NCBI GenBank assembly: GCA_021234155.1
Contig: JAJEKV010000296.1
Span: forward strand, 186,001-250,000
Length of the DNA: 64,000 nt
Origin: Isoetes taiwanensis
Taxonomy: Eukaryota; Streptophyta; Lycopodiopsida; Isoetales; Isoetaceae
Direction: 5' to 3'
Made by a program: the position numbers and the translations under genes
In this document: piece by piece, positions 1 to 11,634 of the stretch
Position numbering within the stretch: position 1 is the stretch's first letter
Layout of the letters: each line of letters opens with the position of its first letter
Notes under the pieces: generated by a model
Databases searched by the model: none
The model's input: only the letters and a program-made list of their open reading frames with translations
What the model was told of the DNA's origin: nothing

Positions 1-585
1 TCAACCGGTACAACAAAGAAGTTTTTCACAAATTAGGTTTTGAAGATGACAACCATTTTTGCTGCATCATAGAAAATCACAGAAAATCTGAATCAGGCCT
101 ATGTATGCCTGTTATAAAGCTTATGTCTGCCAATAAGACCTGCGAATCTCTGGATATAAAGCTTATGAATGTGAATCATGCTGTCGAAGTCCGATAGAGC
201 TGTAGAAGCAAGGAGTTCGACTGAGCTGTAGAAGCAAGGAGTCTGATAGAGCTGTAGACGCACAACAAACCCTAAACTGGCCGCATCCTAAACTGGCCGC
301 ATCCTAAGCAAGGAGTCCGATAGAGCTGTAGACGCACAATGAACCCTAAACTGGCCGCATCAACAAAACCCTAAACTGGCTTTTTTCTTCCATTTTCAGA
401 AGAAACTCATGCTCTAAGAAACTCCAGCATCAAGAAACTCCTGCATTCGTTAGAATATAAAAATCCCAAATTCACGCTTGTCACAAATAGATCGTGAAAA
501 TGGACCTTTTTTGGGGAATTTTAGGGAATCTTTTAAAGATTCCTTTTGGAGTGCGTTTGGAGCAAATTAGTGCGTTTCAATTTAA
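1..585. mobile_element. Right end of a DNA element with subterminal palindrome
   Basis: The window opens inside what looks like a DNA element whose right end lies near 580. Seen directly: a 19-bp palindrome (GGAATCTTT, one base, AAAGATTCC) at 525-543, then two copies of a GTGCGTTT motif, then a TTTAAA-like end just before block A. Read from the right edge inwards, the order (AAACGCACTAAT, a second AAACGCAC, AAGGAATCTTT palindrome) matches the left end of the element at 8411. No coding region is recognised here. The left end is outside the window, so the class is inferred only from this similarity, and the exact terminal base is uncertain. Confidence 0.45.
185..385. repeat. Short interleaved tandem repeats
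   Basis: Two short motifs recur in this stretch: a unit of about 26 bp containing AAGCAAGGAGTCCGATAGAG followed by CTGTAG (about four copies, some partial), and AACCCTAAACTGGCCGCATC (about four copies, some partial). They are mixed rather than in separate arrays. This looks like subterminal repeat structure of the element occupying the left edge of the window. Confidence 0.7.
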
Positions 586-845
586 ACTTTGTTGACCTCT
601 GGCAGTGCCGCGAGAGGTATAGCGCTTGAACTGGCTGACCACTGTTGTGCTATCAATCCTGCACACCATTATCCTGATCCCTTTGATGTTATCATCCATC
701 TTATATTGAATAGAGAGCATAAGTTGTTCATGATCGAAAGGATCTCTGGAGCACGATGATTCAGAAGAGTAATAGTAGTTGAGGTCTTGTTGTAATTTGG
801 TTGTGATAATACTTCTAAATTCCAAATTGATTGACACTTTGTTTC

Positions 846-1289
846 AAATTGGGCGCCCGCCCAATTTCCCTGCAAAGGTAAGACTACCATTTGATAGCAC
901 CTTCCCGGGGTTCAAATTGGGCGCCCGCACAATTTCTTTGGGGGCTAAGGGTTGCATTAAGTTAATGTGGCACTTCCAGCACAGGCAAATTGGGCGCCCA
1001 CCCATTTTGCCTTTGTAAAGAAAGCCTCAGCCCACCCTTCAAATCGCCTCCATGGTTGATCAAATTGGGCGCCTGCCCAATTACCTCAGACAAGGATTGT
1101 TGTTCTATATGAATACAACCAATTCCTTCCAATTCCATAAATAGCATTAGAATACAAATTGTATTCCATGGTTTGAAATTTTCACAGATACAAGTTACAG
1201 ATACAATGTACAAAAGTCACAGAGGCACATAAGTTATAACCTTGGTTGGACAGAGATGTGACTGTTGAAATTGGGCAGGCACCCAATTT
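846..1289. repeat. Cluster of AAATTGGGCG/CGCCCAATTT palindromes (copy 1)
   Basis: Five copies of a 22-bp inverted repeat lie here: 846-867 (perfect 10-bp arms AAATTGGGCG and CGCCCAATTT around CC), 914-935, 987-1008, 1062-1082 and 1268-1289, the last four with one to a few mismatches. Another copy ends block A at 2631-2652. The same palindrome is found only in the other block A copy and in the arrays up to 20.4 kb. Confidence 0.9.
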
Positions 1290-1318
1290 CAACAACTCTC
1301 CTAAGCTCCAACCTTGGT

Positions 1319-1670
1319 TTAGGGATCTGGGGGGTTCTCGACAGGGTTGTCGATATCATTTTGTTGATCTTGCTCCTGCTGAGCAGCTTGATTTATGGCC
1401 TCCATCCTGTTAAGGAATTCTTCGTTGCTCAGTGAGCCACCTTCCTCATTCTCTACCTCACCTGACTCCTTCTCTTCATCTAATATTATGTCCAGATTGT
1501 CCACTTGCCTTTGCTATTCCTCATGCTCTCGCTCTTGCTCGTGCTCTTGATGTTGTTAACTTTGAGGTGTGTCTTTTACGAACGATTCCTCTCGATCATT
1601 GTCCACTAGCTCATGGAATTTCGAGCTGTCGTCCATCACATCTTGGGTGTTCACCAGTTGCGTGCCTGCC
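1319..1670 (-). pseudogene. C-terminal acidic/Gln-rich tail of broken block A element gene
   Basis: Read on the minus strand, a frame beginning near 1670 (MLAGTQLVNTQDV) runs into an acidic, Gln/Glu-rich tail ending at 1319 (NDIDNPVENPPDP). It is interrupted by two stops: a TAA after TPQS, where copy 2 has CAA, and a TAG that both copies share. Copy 2 has its own TAA in the NEEFL region where copy 1 reads through. The independent breaks show two decaying copies of one protein. Composition suggests a disordered tail; no enzyme function is assigned to this part. Confidence 0.6.
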
Positions 1671-2150
1671 AACATATTATAGATAGATCCTTACTTCCTA
1701 TTCCTGCAGCCTTTTTTAATTATTCTGTAAGGGATTCTTTACTTAGCTGGAGCGTGGACTGCAATTCTTGAACTGTCTGAGCAGAAAATGGAATTGTTGA
1801 TGGAATAGGATTTGGTAACTGCAAAGCCTTGGAACCAGATTTTTCTTCTTGCCCTCTGTAATTTTCAACCTCCGGCAGGCAAGAGATTTCCTCTCGTCCA
1901 GCATTATTTCTAGCTGATCGAAAATCAGAATCGCTAAGGCATACCATTGTTCTTTGCTTGCTCCTGCTAAGCGACAGTTGATATTTGAGTCCTATTTGAG
2001 TGTGTTGTCTTATGCATAGGCTGGTGGTTCTACTCAGTGGATCATGATTATCCTCTGAGACTTTATTCCCGCCTCTGCATTTGTATTTTACTTTTGGCTT
2101 GGAGTTTCAATCAAGTTTCTCGTTCTTCAAAAAAAAAAATTAGTTGGGGG

Positions 2151-2543
2151 TCATAAGTGGCCAAGGGTAGCCTGTATGCATGGAAGCACTTGTCCAATAC
2201 GTCTTCCATATAAAACTTCTATCTCACCGAGTACTTCTGCATTCACCGCCATATCAATTGCTACGCCCGCATTACTTGTCTTCTTTCTCCCTGGCACGAC
2301 AAAATACAAACACAAATCTTTGAGATTGTTTGTGCTCGACTTAGGGTTTACGTTTCCAATTTCGATGCACCACGTGCACTTGTCAGCAACAGATGTAATT
2401 TCATCTGGAACTACATCAATCCCCTGAAATTGCACATCCTGATCTGTCTCTTCGCGAACAAGAATGGCCCGGGGTATCCAGTCCATAGCCGTGCATCTTG
2501 GCAAATTGCTTTTGTCCTTGCCATTAATCCTGCATTGCATCAA
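2151..2543 (-). pseudogene. N-terminal part of block A element protein
   Basis: A 130-codon open frame with the conserved stretch VVPDEITSVADKCTWCIEIG and, further on, LCLYFVVPGRKKTSN. The same residues are encoded in block A copy 2 (17095-17463), where the upstream reading frame is shifted. Conservation of the protein between two otherwise decaying copies suggests it was once coding. I do not recognise the domain. In copy 2 the frame leads on, past a LINE insertion, to a DNA-methyltransferase-like region, so this is best seen as the front part of that protein. Here the methyltransferase part has been deleted. Confidence 0.55.
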
Positions 2544-2652
2544 ACAGGAATTAAATATCGCTTATAAGTAATGGCACGGTTTCAAAAGACACTATGAAGT
2601 ACATGATGATCCCAAAGTATGATATGTAGGAAATTGGGCGGGCGCTCAATTT

Positions 2653-4600
2653 CCGTACAAGTAAAAAACAACTGTGGACCAAAAATTGGGGTCAGTGTGC
2701 ACAAAATGACATCGCACAGCTAGAATAATAGGAAGAACCTTCTGCAAATACATCATTGCACATGTACTCGATGTTCCTCAATCTGCAGATAGGTTAAAAA
2801 GTTCAATAAAAAACTAAAGAGAAGAATTTTATAGCCATACGTGGAGTTTATCAAGGCACCACTTAGGCTCTTTTCCATAAAAGCAAAGCATGGGTTTTAA
2901 TCACATGAAATTGTTGGAAGTAGACAACTAAGTGGAATAATTGCTCCAACCAAAGGTGTACAGTCAATATTTGCATGCAATGCAGGTTTAGCTGAGCACA
3001 ATAGCACTTAATGCCATGGGTTGATGTCGACACCACTTTGTATAACCGATTGCATTCTTGCTGCAAACCTTATATGTTTGACATATTAATTATAGGAGCA
3101 AACCCAATTCTTCACAGTTCTTGCTGCAATTTTGGCTTCCCCACCATTGTAACAATGCAAATATTCAAGCTAAATTATCGGACTTGGTAGTCTTTGTGTT
3201 ATTTGTGATAACAGAAACCTAGATGCACTTTGCAAGAAGACATGTAAAGTTTAGGAAATAAAGACTTCATTACAATAGAAATATCAGGGCCTATCACTTG
3301 TTTAAATCTGATTCTATTTCCAAAACACTTGTTCCAAGATGTATGAATATGCTAGAGGATACGATTTGCCTAAAGGAATTTGGAGCCAAAGAATGATAAA
3401 ATACAACTTACTTCTCCAACTATTATATAAAAGCATCTTACGGAACCTCACCTTTCCAACAGACTTCAGGTACTTTTTACCTTTTGCCTGTAGATTAGAA
3501 ATAGAAAAAGTTAGAAGACTGTTTGGTTATTTCCAACTTAGGGATGCCAATATTTTACCTGTTTCTTTAGCGTTATTATATCACCAACCTAACAGATGTA
3601 ACGTTGGTGTCAGTGGATGAAAGAGTATGTTTTTGAGTGCCAGTAATAGCATTTCACCAGGACATCTGTTTCTAGTGGCAATATTGCATTATTTGCTATT
3701 CCTTTCCAACCTATGCAAGCCTGCAGACCAAATTATTTTGACAAATTGTCCCCATCACCTGAAAACCTGAAAGATCAGTTTATCTGTTATAGTATTTTAA
3801 ACATCTGGGGACCTGTAAAATCAAAATGAGTACCAAGATGCTTGAAAAGACGCAACTTCTAGTTGTATATTTCTTCCATACTTTTTCAAATGTCATATAG
3901 CAAAAACCTTCAGCAACTGGATCCTCTTTATTTTCTTGGTTATAAGGGGGCCTTCCTAGAACTTGAGCGATCTGATAAGGGGGCATTTCGTCCCGCAATA
4001 AATTTGTAGATACATTTTTCATTGTAGTAGGGGCAAGAAAATTTACATTTGGCATAGGGTATGCCATTGTGAAGCAACATGACAGCATATTGTTTATGTT
4101 TATCTTGTGGAATAACTTAGCTTTTCCAGATTGCTGCACATTACAACAGTGCTGAAACTTCTCAATAGTGTTTTTTTCTGTGCTGACCATGGCAATTTTG
4201 CAAAGATGAAATGTTGCCACCCATTGAAAGCAAGCATACTTTATTTGCTTCGTTTCAAGAGAAGCATGAGAAGCCAGCTATGTATTGGCTTGAGAATGTT
4301 AGCTCCAGCTGTGTATTGGCTACAATAATTGAATACCACGTATAAAACCTATGATTGCTTGCCATTTGCAAATTGGGAATAGATTTTGACCATAATGCCT
4401 TAAATACATTCTCATATGTTAAACCTTGAGGAATCGCTGATGTTAACATCATCATGTAGCCACACAAATGAATAGATGGGGTATGGAATGTTAAACCTGA
4501 TTGCATGTAGAATATGGCAAAGGAATAAAAGCTGCACTATCCATTAATAAAGATTAGGAAAAGATATTCAAATCAGTGGAGCACAACAATTCGTACCTAA
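2653..4600. other. Gene-poor interval with unassigned ORFs
   Basis: No recognisable gene. Open stretches occur at 3339-3620 (plus, 93 codons) and 3780-4220 and 4255-4506 (minus, 146 and 83 codons). The minus-strand ones have plausible protein composition (for example TNLLRDEMPPYQIAQVLGRP) and could be exon remains of a host gene whose first exon would be the candidate at 4601-4658. I could not match them to a family. Confidence 0.35.
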
Positions 4601-4658
4601 GAAGTAAGATATACAGATGCCCGATGCTTTCTGTAAGAGCCGTCTCGATGCCATAGCC
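4601..4658 (-). other. Candidate first exon with organelle-targeting-like start
   Basis: On the minus strand an ATG opens MAMASRRLLQKASGICISYF, ending at a GT donor in the right phase. The stretch is basic and Ser/Ala/Leu-rich with no acidic residues, as in mitochondrial presequences. No confident second exon was found, so this may be a chance reading or the remains of a gene extending to about 3780. Confidence 0.2.
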
Positions 4659-4915
4659 ATAAAATATGTCGCAATCTTTTCTTTCACAGAAGTAGACTAT
4701 AGCAACAGAAGAGCGGAAGCCACATATTCATCGAGAAGAAACCACCACATCTCGATCTAGGGCAGGGAGATCCGAGATCCGGTGCCTATGGTTTTTTTTT
4801 TAGGGTAAAAGAAAAGGTTGAGTTTGTGTGGACGGTCAGATGGATCAAATAAGCATAGACCGTCAGATCTAGGGCGCGATGCACTACTTACACCAAAACA
4901 TTATAATAAAAGATG

Positions 4916-6140
4916 GGGAGGGAGCTTGCTCATTTTCCTGCTGATCACCTGCAAGTGACTGCTTAAGCAAATCATAGCCAAACCAGCGGCCTAGTTTCCA
5001 TGATGTGCGTGAAGAATTCAGTCAGCCTCGAAGCATATTGCAGGCCCACAAGAAATGACCAAATCGTGAAAATTGTGAAATCTGTTTCATTTTTGCTTTC
5101 AAGCCATTGATTGGTGGAATATTCCAGTTATACTCCCCTCTCTCAAGGAAGAACGTCACAGACCCACGCTGCTCCAATCCCAGCGCTCCAAAAAATAAAG
5201 AGGAGGAATCGTGTTGCAACTCCACAGGATTGTATTTGCAGACCATCCCAAGAAAAAGCATCCAAAGAAATAAGACTATTACATCAAACAAGCTGCTCAA
5301 ACTGTCTGACATATACCATTTTTTATACAATACTGTACCTAAATCATAGTCTTAACCATTGCGAGAATAGGCTTCTTTTAGTACAAAACAAATTGTGGAA
5401 TGACGTGATATATGGAGCAACTTTGTGGCGTGATATATGGAGCAACTTTTGTTTCTATTGTGATAACTATCAAGCAATTTTACATTGTGAAACTTGTTAC
5501 CTCATAAGTACCGATTGTTACATTCTCACGGTTAAATTGTAATTTGCAAGTGGAGATAGAGTTGCAGGTTTTGATTCCGATGCAACATCACGTAAATCCC
5601 ACCGGTCGTTTATTACATAAAATTTACAAACCTTTCTTATTATAGAAAGTGCCACATAAGTATCAACTCTCAAAATTGGGAACACTGTTATTCTTTGGTA
5701 AAAAAAGCGTAAAACAAAAAACTCGAGTTGCTCCTACTCGGTCCCCGTATGCAAGACACATCGTAGGCATTTTCCATCGATCAAAGCAATTGGAATGCTT
5801 CATTGATTCTAGAGAATTCATAATTGTGAGTGATGAAGTCATCCAAATTCAGCTCCCGCAGATTCGGTCGCGAAACCGGTTTAGATACTCGCAAAAACAC
5901 ATTATCCTAGAAAACAGAGATCTAAAAGACAAATCTAGTAAAAGCACTAACCTTATTCATGTATTTCTTCACAAGGCCATTGATGTCACTCCTCCCTCTC
6001 AGTAGTTTCCAAAGAAGGTTCGATCAATGTTCGACCATACAGAAATTACCGGATGGATGATGGAAACCTCTTTTCCGCATCATCCAATCCCGCAACTACT
6101 GCTCTACCCCAGCCCCGCATCAACCGGTTTCGATTTCTTA
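4916..6140 (-). pseudogene. Displaced copy of an ADH-like gene 3' end and downstream flank
   Basis: This block matches 24179-25380 in the same orientation: the 3' flank of the minus-strand ADH-like gene plus its last exon (here about 5735-5875) and most of exon 9 (about 5930-6110). It stops at the exon 9/intron 8 boundary region near 6140, so it is a truncated duplicate with no promoter and no front two thirds. The part from about 5640 onward differs from both intact genes in an odd way: many CAG or CTG trinucleotides read CGG or CCG, sometimes with a base lost, giving frameshifts. Confidence 0.85.
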
Positions 6141-6459
6141 AGGAGATGTACTCTTTGCCATGTGGTAGACTTTAATGCCATGTGGTAGACTTTCTTGAAT
6201 GCATGTGCTTTAAACTTTCATCGTTCACAATGCAAATGCATGTGCTCTAGACTTACATATGTTCACAATAAATAGGAATCGGTGATAGTTTTAATCACAA
6301 ATGTCTCCTATCGACAGATATCTGCAAACAAACCGAATATGAAAAGAGTGTTGACTCCACGCCTTGTAAATTACATTTGGGTATGGAACCCACGTTGCGG
6401 CTTCAGCTTCACTATAAAATGGCGGGCTCGTCCCTTCGTTTCTCAAGCCGAAGTCGCTT

Positions 6460-7990
6460 TCTTCTTCTTCTTGTTTTGCTTTCCCCGCATCATGGTCGCA
6501 AAGGTGATCCCGGGATACAATGCCATCAAGGGGCGACAATGGAATGTATCTCACACTTGACATGCATGGCACTACGCCATATCTCACTTTCGGTGCAGAA
6601 AAAACGACGCTTTGCGGTCCACCATCCGCTCTACAATTCCACCGGATGGCACGGTTGGATACGCGATAAAGAAATGGCCGCTTTCGGGCGTAATTGAAGC
6701 CTTCATCGTTGCCGACGTGGAGGAATATCCCGATTCGCAAATCTAGATGCGGCGCTTTAAGGTCGTGGACCCGACTCGAGGGGAACTCATGGCTTTCGGT
6801 CTGCAGTGAGACAACTGTTCCTCAATAGATTCTACAACCAAAGTGGGTATTCAAACTACAAAGCCTTGGAGGAGAAGGCCAACCATTGGGACGATGTGGT
6901 GGAGGTGAGCGATGCTAAGGATTACGCCTATTCCTCCCCCTTATCTTCATTCATGGGGACAACAATCGGTTGATCGGCTCTACAACGAACGAGATCATGC
7001 ATGGCGTAAATTCAATGGTGGAAGCGACCCATCGCCGCGTCTTCTTACCGTGTAATCCCTCTTGTTGATGGATCCGTGGCGCAAAGAGTGCCAAGAACGG
7101 GCTTTATTGGCGCCGCAGCCCGAATTGGATATGGGCCGACACCACCGCGGAGAATGCTTTGGCTTCGATAACCTAGATTGCCATTTTGAACCTGTGAGGC
7201 TAAGCACTAGTATGGTGGCACTCAAGAGCATGGCTAATGGTAAGTTTCTCAAACGCTTGACTGACTACTGGGAAAGTTGCCTCAATGCAGCAGGTGAAGA
7301 CACCAATGATGATACTACACGCCTCTGTCTCAAAGAGCCGGCAAGTGCAATCAGATTCAATGTTGTCTACCTTCGAAGCTCGCAAAATGACACAGGAAAC
7401 ACCAATGATCGTGAGGAAAAGGCTCGTTTCCAATAACACAACACGCGGATGCTACATTCACCGCCCATGTTGAGATCTCGACAACCGCCACCACCTCCAT
7501 TAATTTTACAAATACCTATACATTTAGCGAGAAAGTGTCCACCGAATTTGAGGCGGGAATACCTTTCGTTGGGGATGGAAAGGCTGGCATAGAGATTGGT
7601 GCAGAGCAGTCATTCGCTACGAACTGGGGAACAACTACAGAAACTATATTGTCCTTGCAGACTGAATATCAGGGCACTGTGCCTGCTGGAGAAACGGTAA
7701 TAGCAACAACTTATCCAAGCAAGACTAGTTGAATTGAATTGAATTAATTTGATCTAACCAAGCAGATTGTGGGTACTATGAAAGGTTACTGTGACAGTGG
7801 AATGCACCACGGCAAAACTTCGTGATTCCTTTCACGTCACGATGAGAAGATTGTAGACTCTGAAGGCATTGAGCACCCTGCAGAGCATCATATTGATGGT
7901 TTCTTTGAAGGCGTGTGTGCTTACAATATTGACGCTGTGATAAGCAAGAATGACAATGCACAGAACAAAGTCGTCCCAGCTTTAAAGTAG
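6460..7990 (+). pseudogene. Broken agglutinin (amaranthin-type) / aerolysin-like fusion gene
   Basis: Translation around 7205-7330 shows the hallmarks of an amaranthin-type agglutinin domain (beta-trefoil lectin). Sequence at about 7390-7732 has the Ser/Thr-rich, amphipathic beta-strand character of the aerolysin/natterin pore-forming fold, with related remains up to about 7990. Plant proteins joining these two domains are known and are usually linked to carbohydrate binding and defence. Here the reading frame changes at least twice (between about 7330 and 7400 and again near 7440), and a stop follows at about 7730, so no full product is encoded. Upstream sequence from 6460 may hold a further damaged agglutinin repeat. 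Some breaks before 7.2 kb could be consensus errors (see findings). Promoter and start are not defined. Confidence 0.65.
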
Positions 7991-10473
7991 AAGAAACAAA
8001 CCTCTTTTCCTTGCATACATATAGTACTACATACTTAAATAATCATCTCAGCTTGTAGATTGAAAACTGCAAGCTCCTGATTGACATTATATTGATTGAC
8101 ATTATATGGAGGTTTTATTAAGTATATCTTTATCTTTATATTATAAAATTACTAAAAAAAGTGCCCTGTGTTGCTGGGCTTTTCTTTGGGATTAGATTCC
8201 AAAGTTAATAAAGATATGGTTAAGAATGTTAATTGGCATATATGATCGTTTTTTCTTAGTAATTTTTTATAAGGTCTCTGTACCATTCATTATTATTAAT
8301 ATAAAAACTTGCCTTCAAAAAAAAAAAAAAAAAAATTATTAAGTTTAAGGAATACAACATATGAGGCAAGCTAACCTTTATATGCCCGCAACAATCCATA
8401 GCAGAGTATAAACAAGGTGACCTAGCAAACGCACTAATGACCTGCGTTTGCACCACAAAAAGGAATCTTTCAAAGATTCCCTAAAATACCCTTAAATTCT
8501 GCCACTTTTGGTGGGTCAATTAAAAAAATGACCCTAAATTTACGAATTTGGTAGCTATTTTAGGGGTCAAAATTACCAAAAAGTTGGCGTCTTGTTAATT
8601 TGACATCCCCATTTTAGGTAGAAAAATAATAATCTAATTTAGTTGTTTTCGGGACACATACAAAAAGTGGCAAAATGAAACAACCAGAAAATTCTTGACA
8701 AATTTTGAGGACAAAAAACATTAAAATGGAGCCGTATGCATTTTTTATTGCTCAAGGAGCAGCACACATGCTATGCATGCATGGGCAAGGCACAAAAATA
8801 AAAAAACACAAAAGAAACAAAAATTGCAAAATGCTATGCGCGCATAGCAGGGATCCTAAGTTTGAAAGACAATCATTATACAAACTAGCCATGTACAGCT
8901 GTACAAATACTCAAATTACACGAGTAGCTTACGGCCTTTAAGAAGAGCAGGTATTGGAATGTCGCCGTACTCATCAACTCCTTCAGACTAGTCATCACCT
9001 TAAACATCTACCATTTTTTGTAGTTCAAATTTAAAATTGCCCTCCATTTTAAATGCAAACTTCCATTTTTGGGTGTGATGCCATAACATGAATTTCTTGA
9101 TTTCAATATGCATATTGGTGTATCAAAACTTAAGTTTTAGGTGTTTTGCAAACTTAAGATATCATGCTAACTCTGGGAGACTACAAAAATCATATTGAAT
9201 ACCACATTGCCAAAAGTTCAGATGAATGTCCTAAGCATTTCATGGTCACATGAATTTTACGTTTTACAACGTTGAAAGTGGCAACAAGGCTCATAAATAA
9301 GTTATTATAATATTAAAATTATTGTGAGGCTATGCGTGCATAGCACTATGACTACACAACAATATGTGATGTAGTGGATGTTTGTTAAAGCATTGTGAGG
9401 CTATCCACGCGAGCACTGTGACTACACAAGAGTGTGAACCATTGGAAAGAGTGTTATAGAATTAACAATAACGCAAAATATCATGACTTAGCACAACGTT
9501 ATGCATGTGTATATACCCATGGCTAAGGAAGACAATGTTACTGAGCTATCTAAGTAGAACCAACTTGAAGACACGAGTTGTCACTTTGCACACCAAAATG
9601 TTGTCAAGCTAAGTGCTTATAGTAGGCCTAGTCAAGAAGATATTGTTAGGATACCTAGATTGCAACCTTTTGTGTAAAAAAAAAAGGATAAACAAATAAT
9701 GGTAGGTTGGGAGGAAACTAGGTAGGTAGAAACAAGAACATGGTAGAAAAAATGGGTAGGTAGGAGGTAACATGGTAGGTAGGGGCTATGCGCGCATGGG
9801 CAAGTTTTCAATGCTATGCGCGCATAGGGCAAAGTTTTTTTTTTTTTTCAGCCAGACATAGCTTTCGGCTTAATCGGCACATCTTGCTTCGGGGACGCCT
9901 TGAATCGGAGGAGGCGATCTTGTGGGAAGACACAGGAATCGGAGGAAGATCTTATGGAAGACACGTGGGATCTTGAATCGGAGGAAGATCTTATGCTCAA
10001 GCCAAGTTTAGGATCGTAAAAAAACATCAGGCCAAGTTTAGTTTAAGTTTATGCTCACCGTCTTTTGCTCAGGTTTCTGGAGGTTTTATGATCTAGTAGA
10101 CATAAGATCTTTGTTTGTTTGAACGGTGCTTATGCTCTGAATATTAAAGCAGGTCGAATGTAGTAGTAGGGCTTTGGAGGGCGGGATCTTGAAATCACAC
10201 CTCTTACCCGGAGCTTTTGCAGCAGGATTTCTCTAACCCTAGCATGATTTCTGAGGTAAGAAGATTCTATCTATTGATCTCATAGTTCTGTCGTTTCTAC
10301 TCTAAAAACTTATGGAAAAGCATTATGGGGCAATCTTGCAGATAAATTTGGTCCTTTCTCTTTTGTAAAATGAGGTTTGAGGTGATTTAGAAGGTGATTT
10401 CGCAGGTGGATTTTGATGATTTTGCAAGCACTTTCAGGTAAAAATTTGAGATATTCTGAGTTATTTCTTCTCT

Positions 10474-11574
10474 TTGCAAGTAATTTCTAGAGCCAGATGC
10501 CTATACTTGCTTTGTTTCTGGAACAACAACTTGCCTTTAAAAGCATTTACATTTGAGACATTAAAACAGGTGCAAGATTACAAGGGGTTTTCAGAAGAAG
10601 ATAGAGCCATTTCACAAGCCTTGATGAATATTGCAGCAGAAGTTAATCAGAAAGGTTGGTGTGCAGAAACCCAAGTAGTTCTCAAGAGCTTGAACTTTAC
10701 ACTAGGGCCATTTCAGGTTGGTCAGATTGGGAGAAATATTAATGATGTTGATGCATCATTTAATTTTTTTGAATGGACTAAAAAGATGCTTGCATATCAA
10801 CCTGCTATATATGATTACAATGTGTTGTTGGAATATTTGGTTGCGTAACGTAAGTTTGGGTTAGTTGAATGCTTGCTGAATGAAATGCGTAATGATCAAT
10901 GCAAGCCGACATTAAGAACGTTCAAGATGCTATTAACATGCCATGGTAAAGTAGCAAAAGTAGAAGAACATTTTGAAGCTCTCATCAAAAAATTATGCCA
11001 AGCAAATAAGATTAAGGGTATTGTTAAAATATTTGAGGACATCATGAGCCTTGCTTGGAAGCCTTCAATGAGCATTTACACCTTTGCAGTGAATATCTTA
11101 GTAAAATATGGTTATCATCACCAAGCTATTGAATTACGTAAAAGGATGATTAATCCACGGAAAAAGATCGACATTTAATATTTACAAAGTCCTCATATTT
11201 GCATTGTGTAAAGCAAAAAAGCTGGAAATCTACTCTAAGTTGGTTCGAGAGATGGAAAGTGGTGGATGTAAGCCGGATTTTCATGTATATACATCTCTTG
11301 TAACTTCTAATGCAAAGGCAATAGATCTGATGATGCATATATATTCTATGAAGAAATGATGAAGAATGGTTTTACACCTACATTGTCCACATATAATCTG
11401 CTTATAGATTGTCTAGGAAAGACGGGAAATATCAATTTAGCATACAAGGTCTTTGAGGGATTAGTAGAGAAAGGATGCAAACCAGAGTTGGTGAAACAAA
11501 GTTTAATTAGTCCTTTTAAACAAAGTTTACATTTAATTAGTCCTTTTAAACAAAGTTTACATTTGAGACTCTAA
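10474..11574 (+). pseudogene. Broken P-type pentatricopeptide repeat gene
   Basis: Successive 35-residue-like repeats are visible, for example PTLSTYNLLIDCLGKTGNIN and KPSMSIYTFAVNILVKYG, typical of plant P-class PPR proteins that bind organelle RNA. The frame is broken by an in-frame TAA at about 10846 (after EYLVA; a single C-to-T change from CAA would explain it), a frameshift near 11160-11180 and another near 11325. The end degenerates into direct repeats at 11500-11570. At most about eight repeats remain, fewer than in most functional family members, and no targeting peptide is clear. It lies wholly inside the inverted repeats of the surrounding element, so it was probably picked up by it. 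An intact parent gene should exist elsewhere. Confidence 0.8.
11500..11570. repeat. 31-bp direct repeat pair
   Basis: The sequence CAAAGTTTACATTTAATTAG followed by TCCTTTTAAA is present about twice in a row at the 3' end of the PPR relic, with a further partial copy on either side. Confidence 0.8.
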
Positions 11575-11634
11575 AAAAGGCATGAATTTTAGATTTGAAT
11601 TATGCTTGTTTTACATTGCTATTAGTCCTTTTAA

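Larger units (their letters stand above)
593..2652. repeat. Block A, copy 1 (direct duplication of 14411-17679)
   Basis: Starting at GACCTCTGGCAGTGCC this stretch matches 14411 onward in the same orientation with scattered substitutions and small indels. It lacks about 1.2 kb present in copy 2: the junction is near 1925, where copy 2 continues for the methyltransferase-like region and the 5' part of a LINE. Similarity stops right at a 22-bp palindrome (2631-2652); beyond it the two copies are unrelated. Copy 1 therefore looks like a deleted derivative of the same mobile-element-like sequence. All coding capacity is broken. Confidence 0.9.

Noticed and set aside
669..1213. Short ORFs encoding QIGRPP- or NWAP-type peptides across the palindromes
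   Set aside because: They are merely translations of the 22-bp palindrome in different frames and appear on both strands; not evidence of coding.
7700..7780. Possible very short intron restoring the frame after the stop near 7730 in the aerolysin-like relic
   Set aside because: It would be about 45 nt with a poor donor, shorter than plant introns normally are; treated as a frame break instead.
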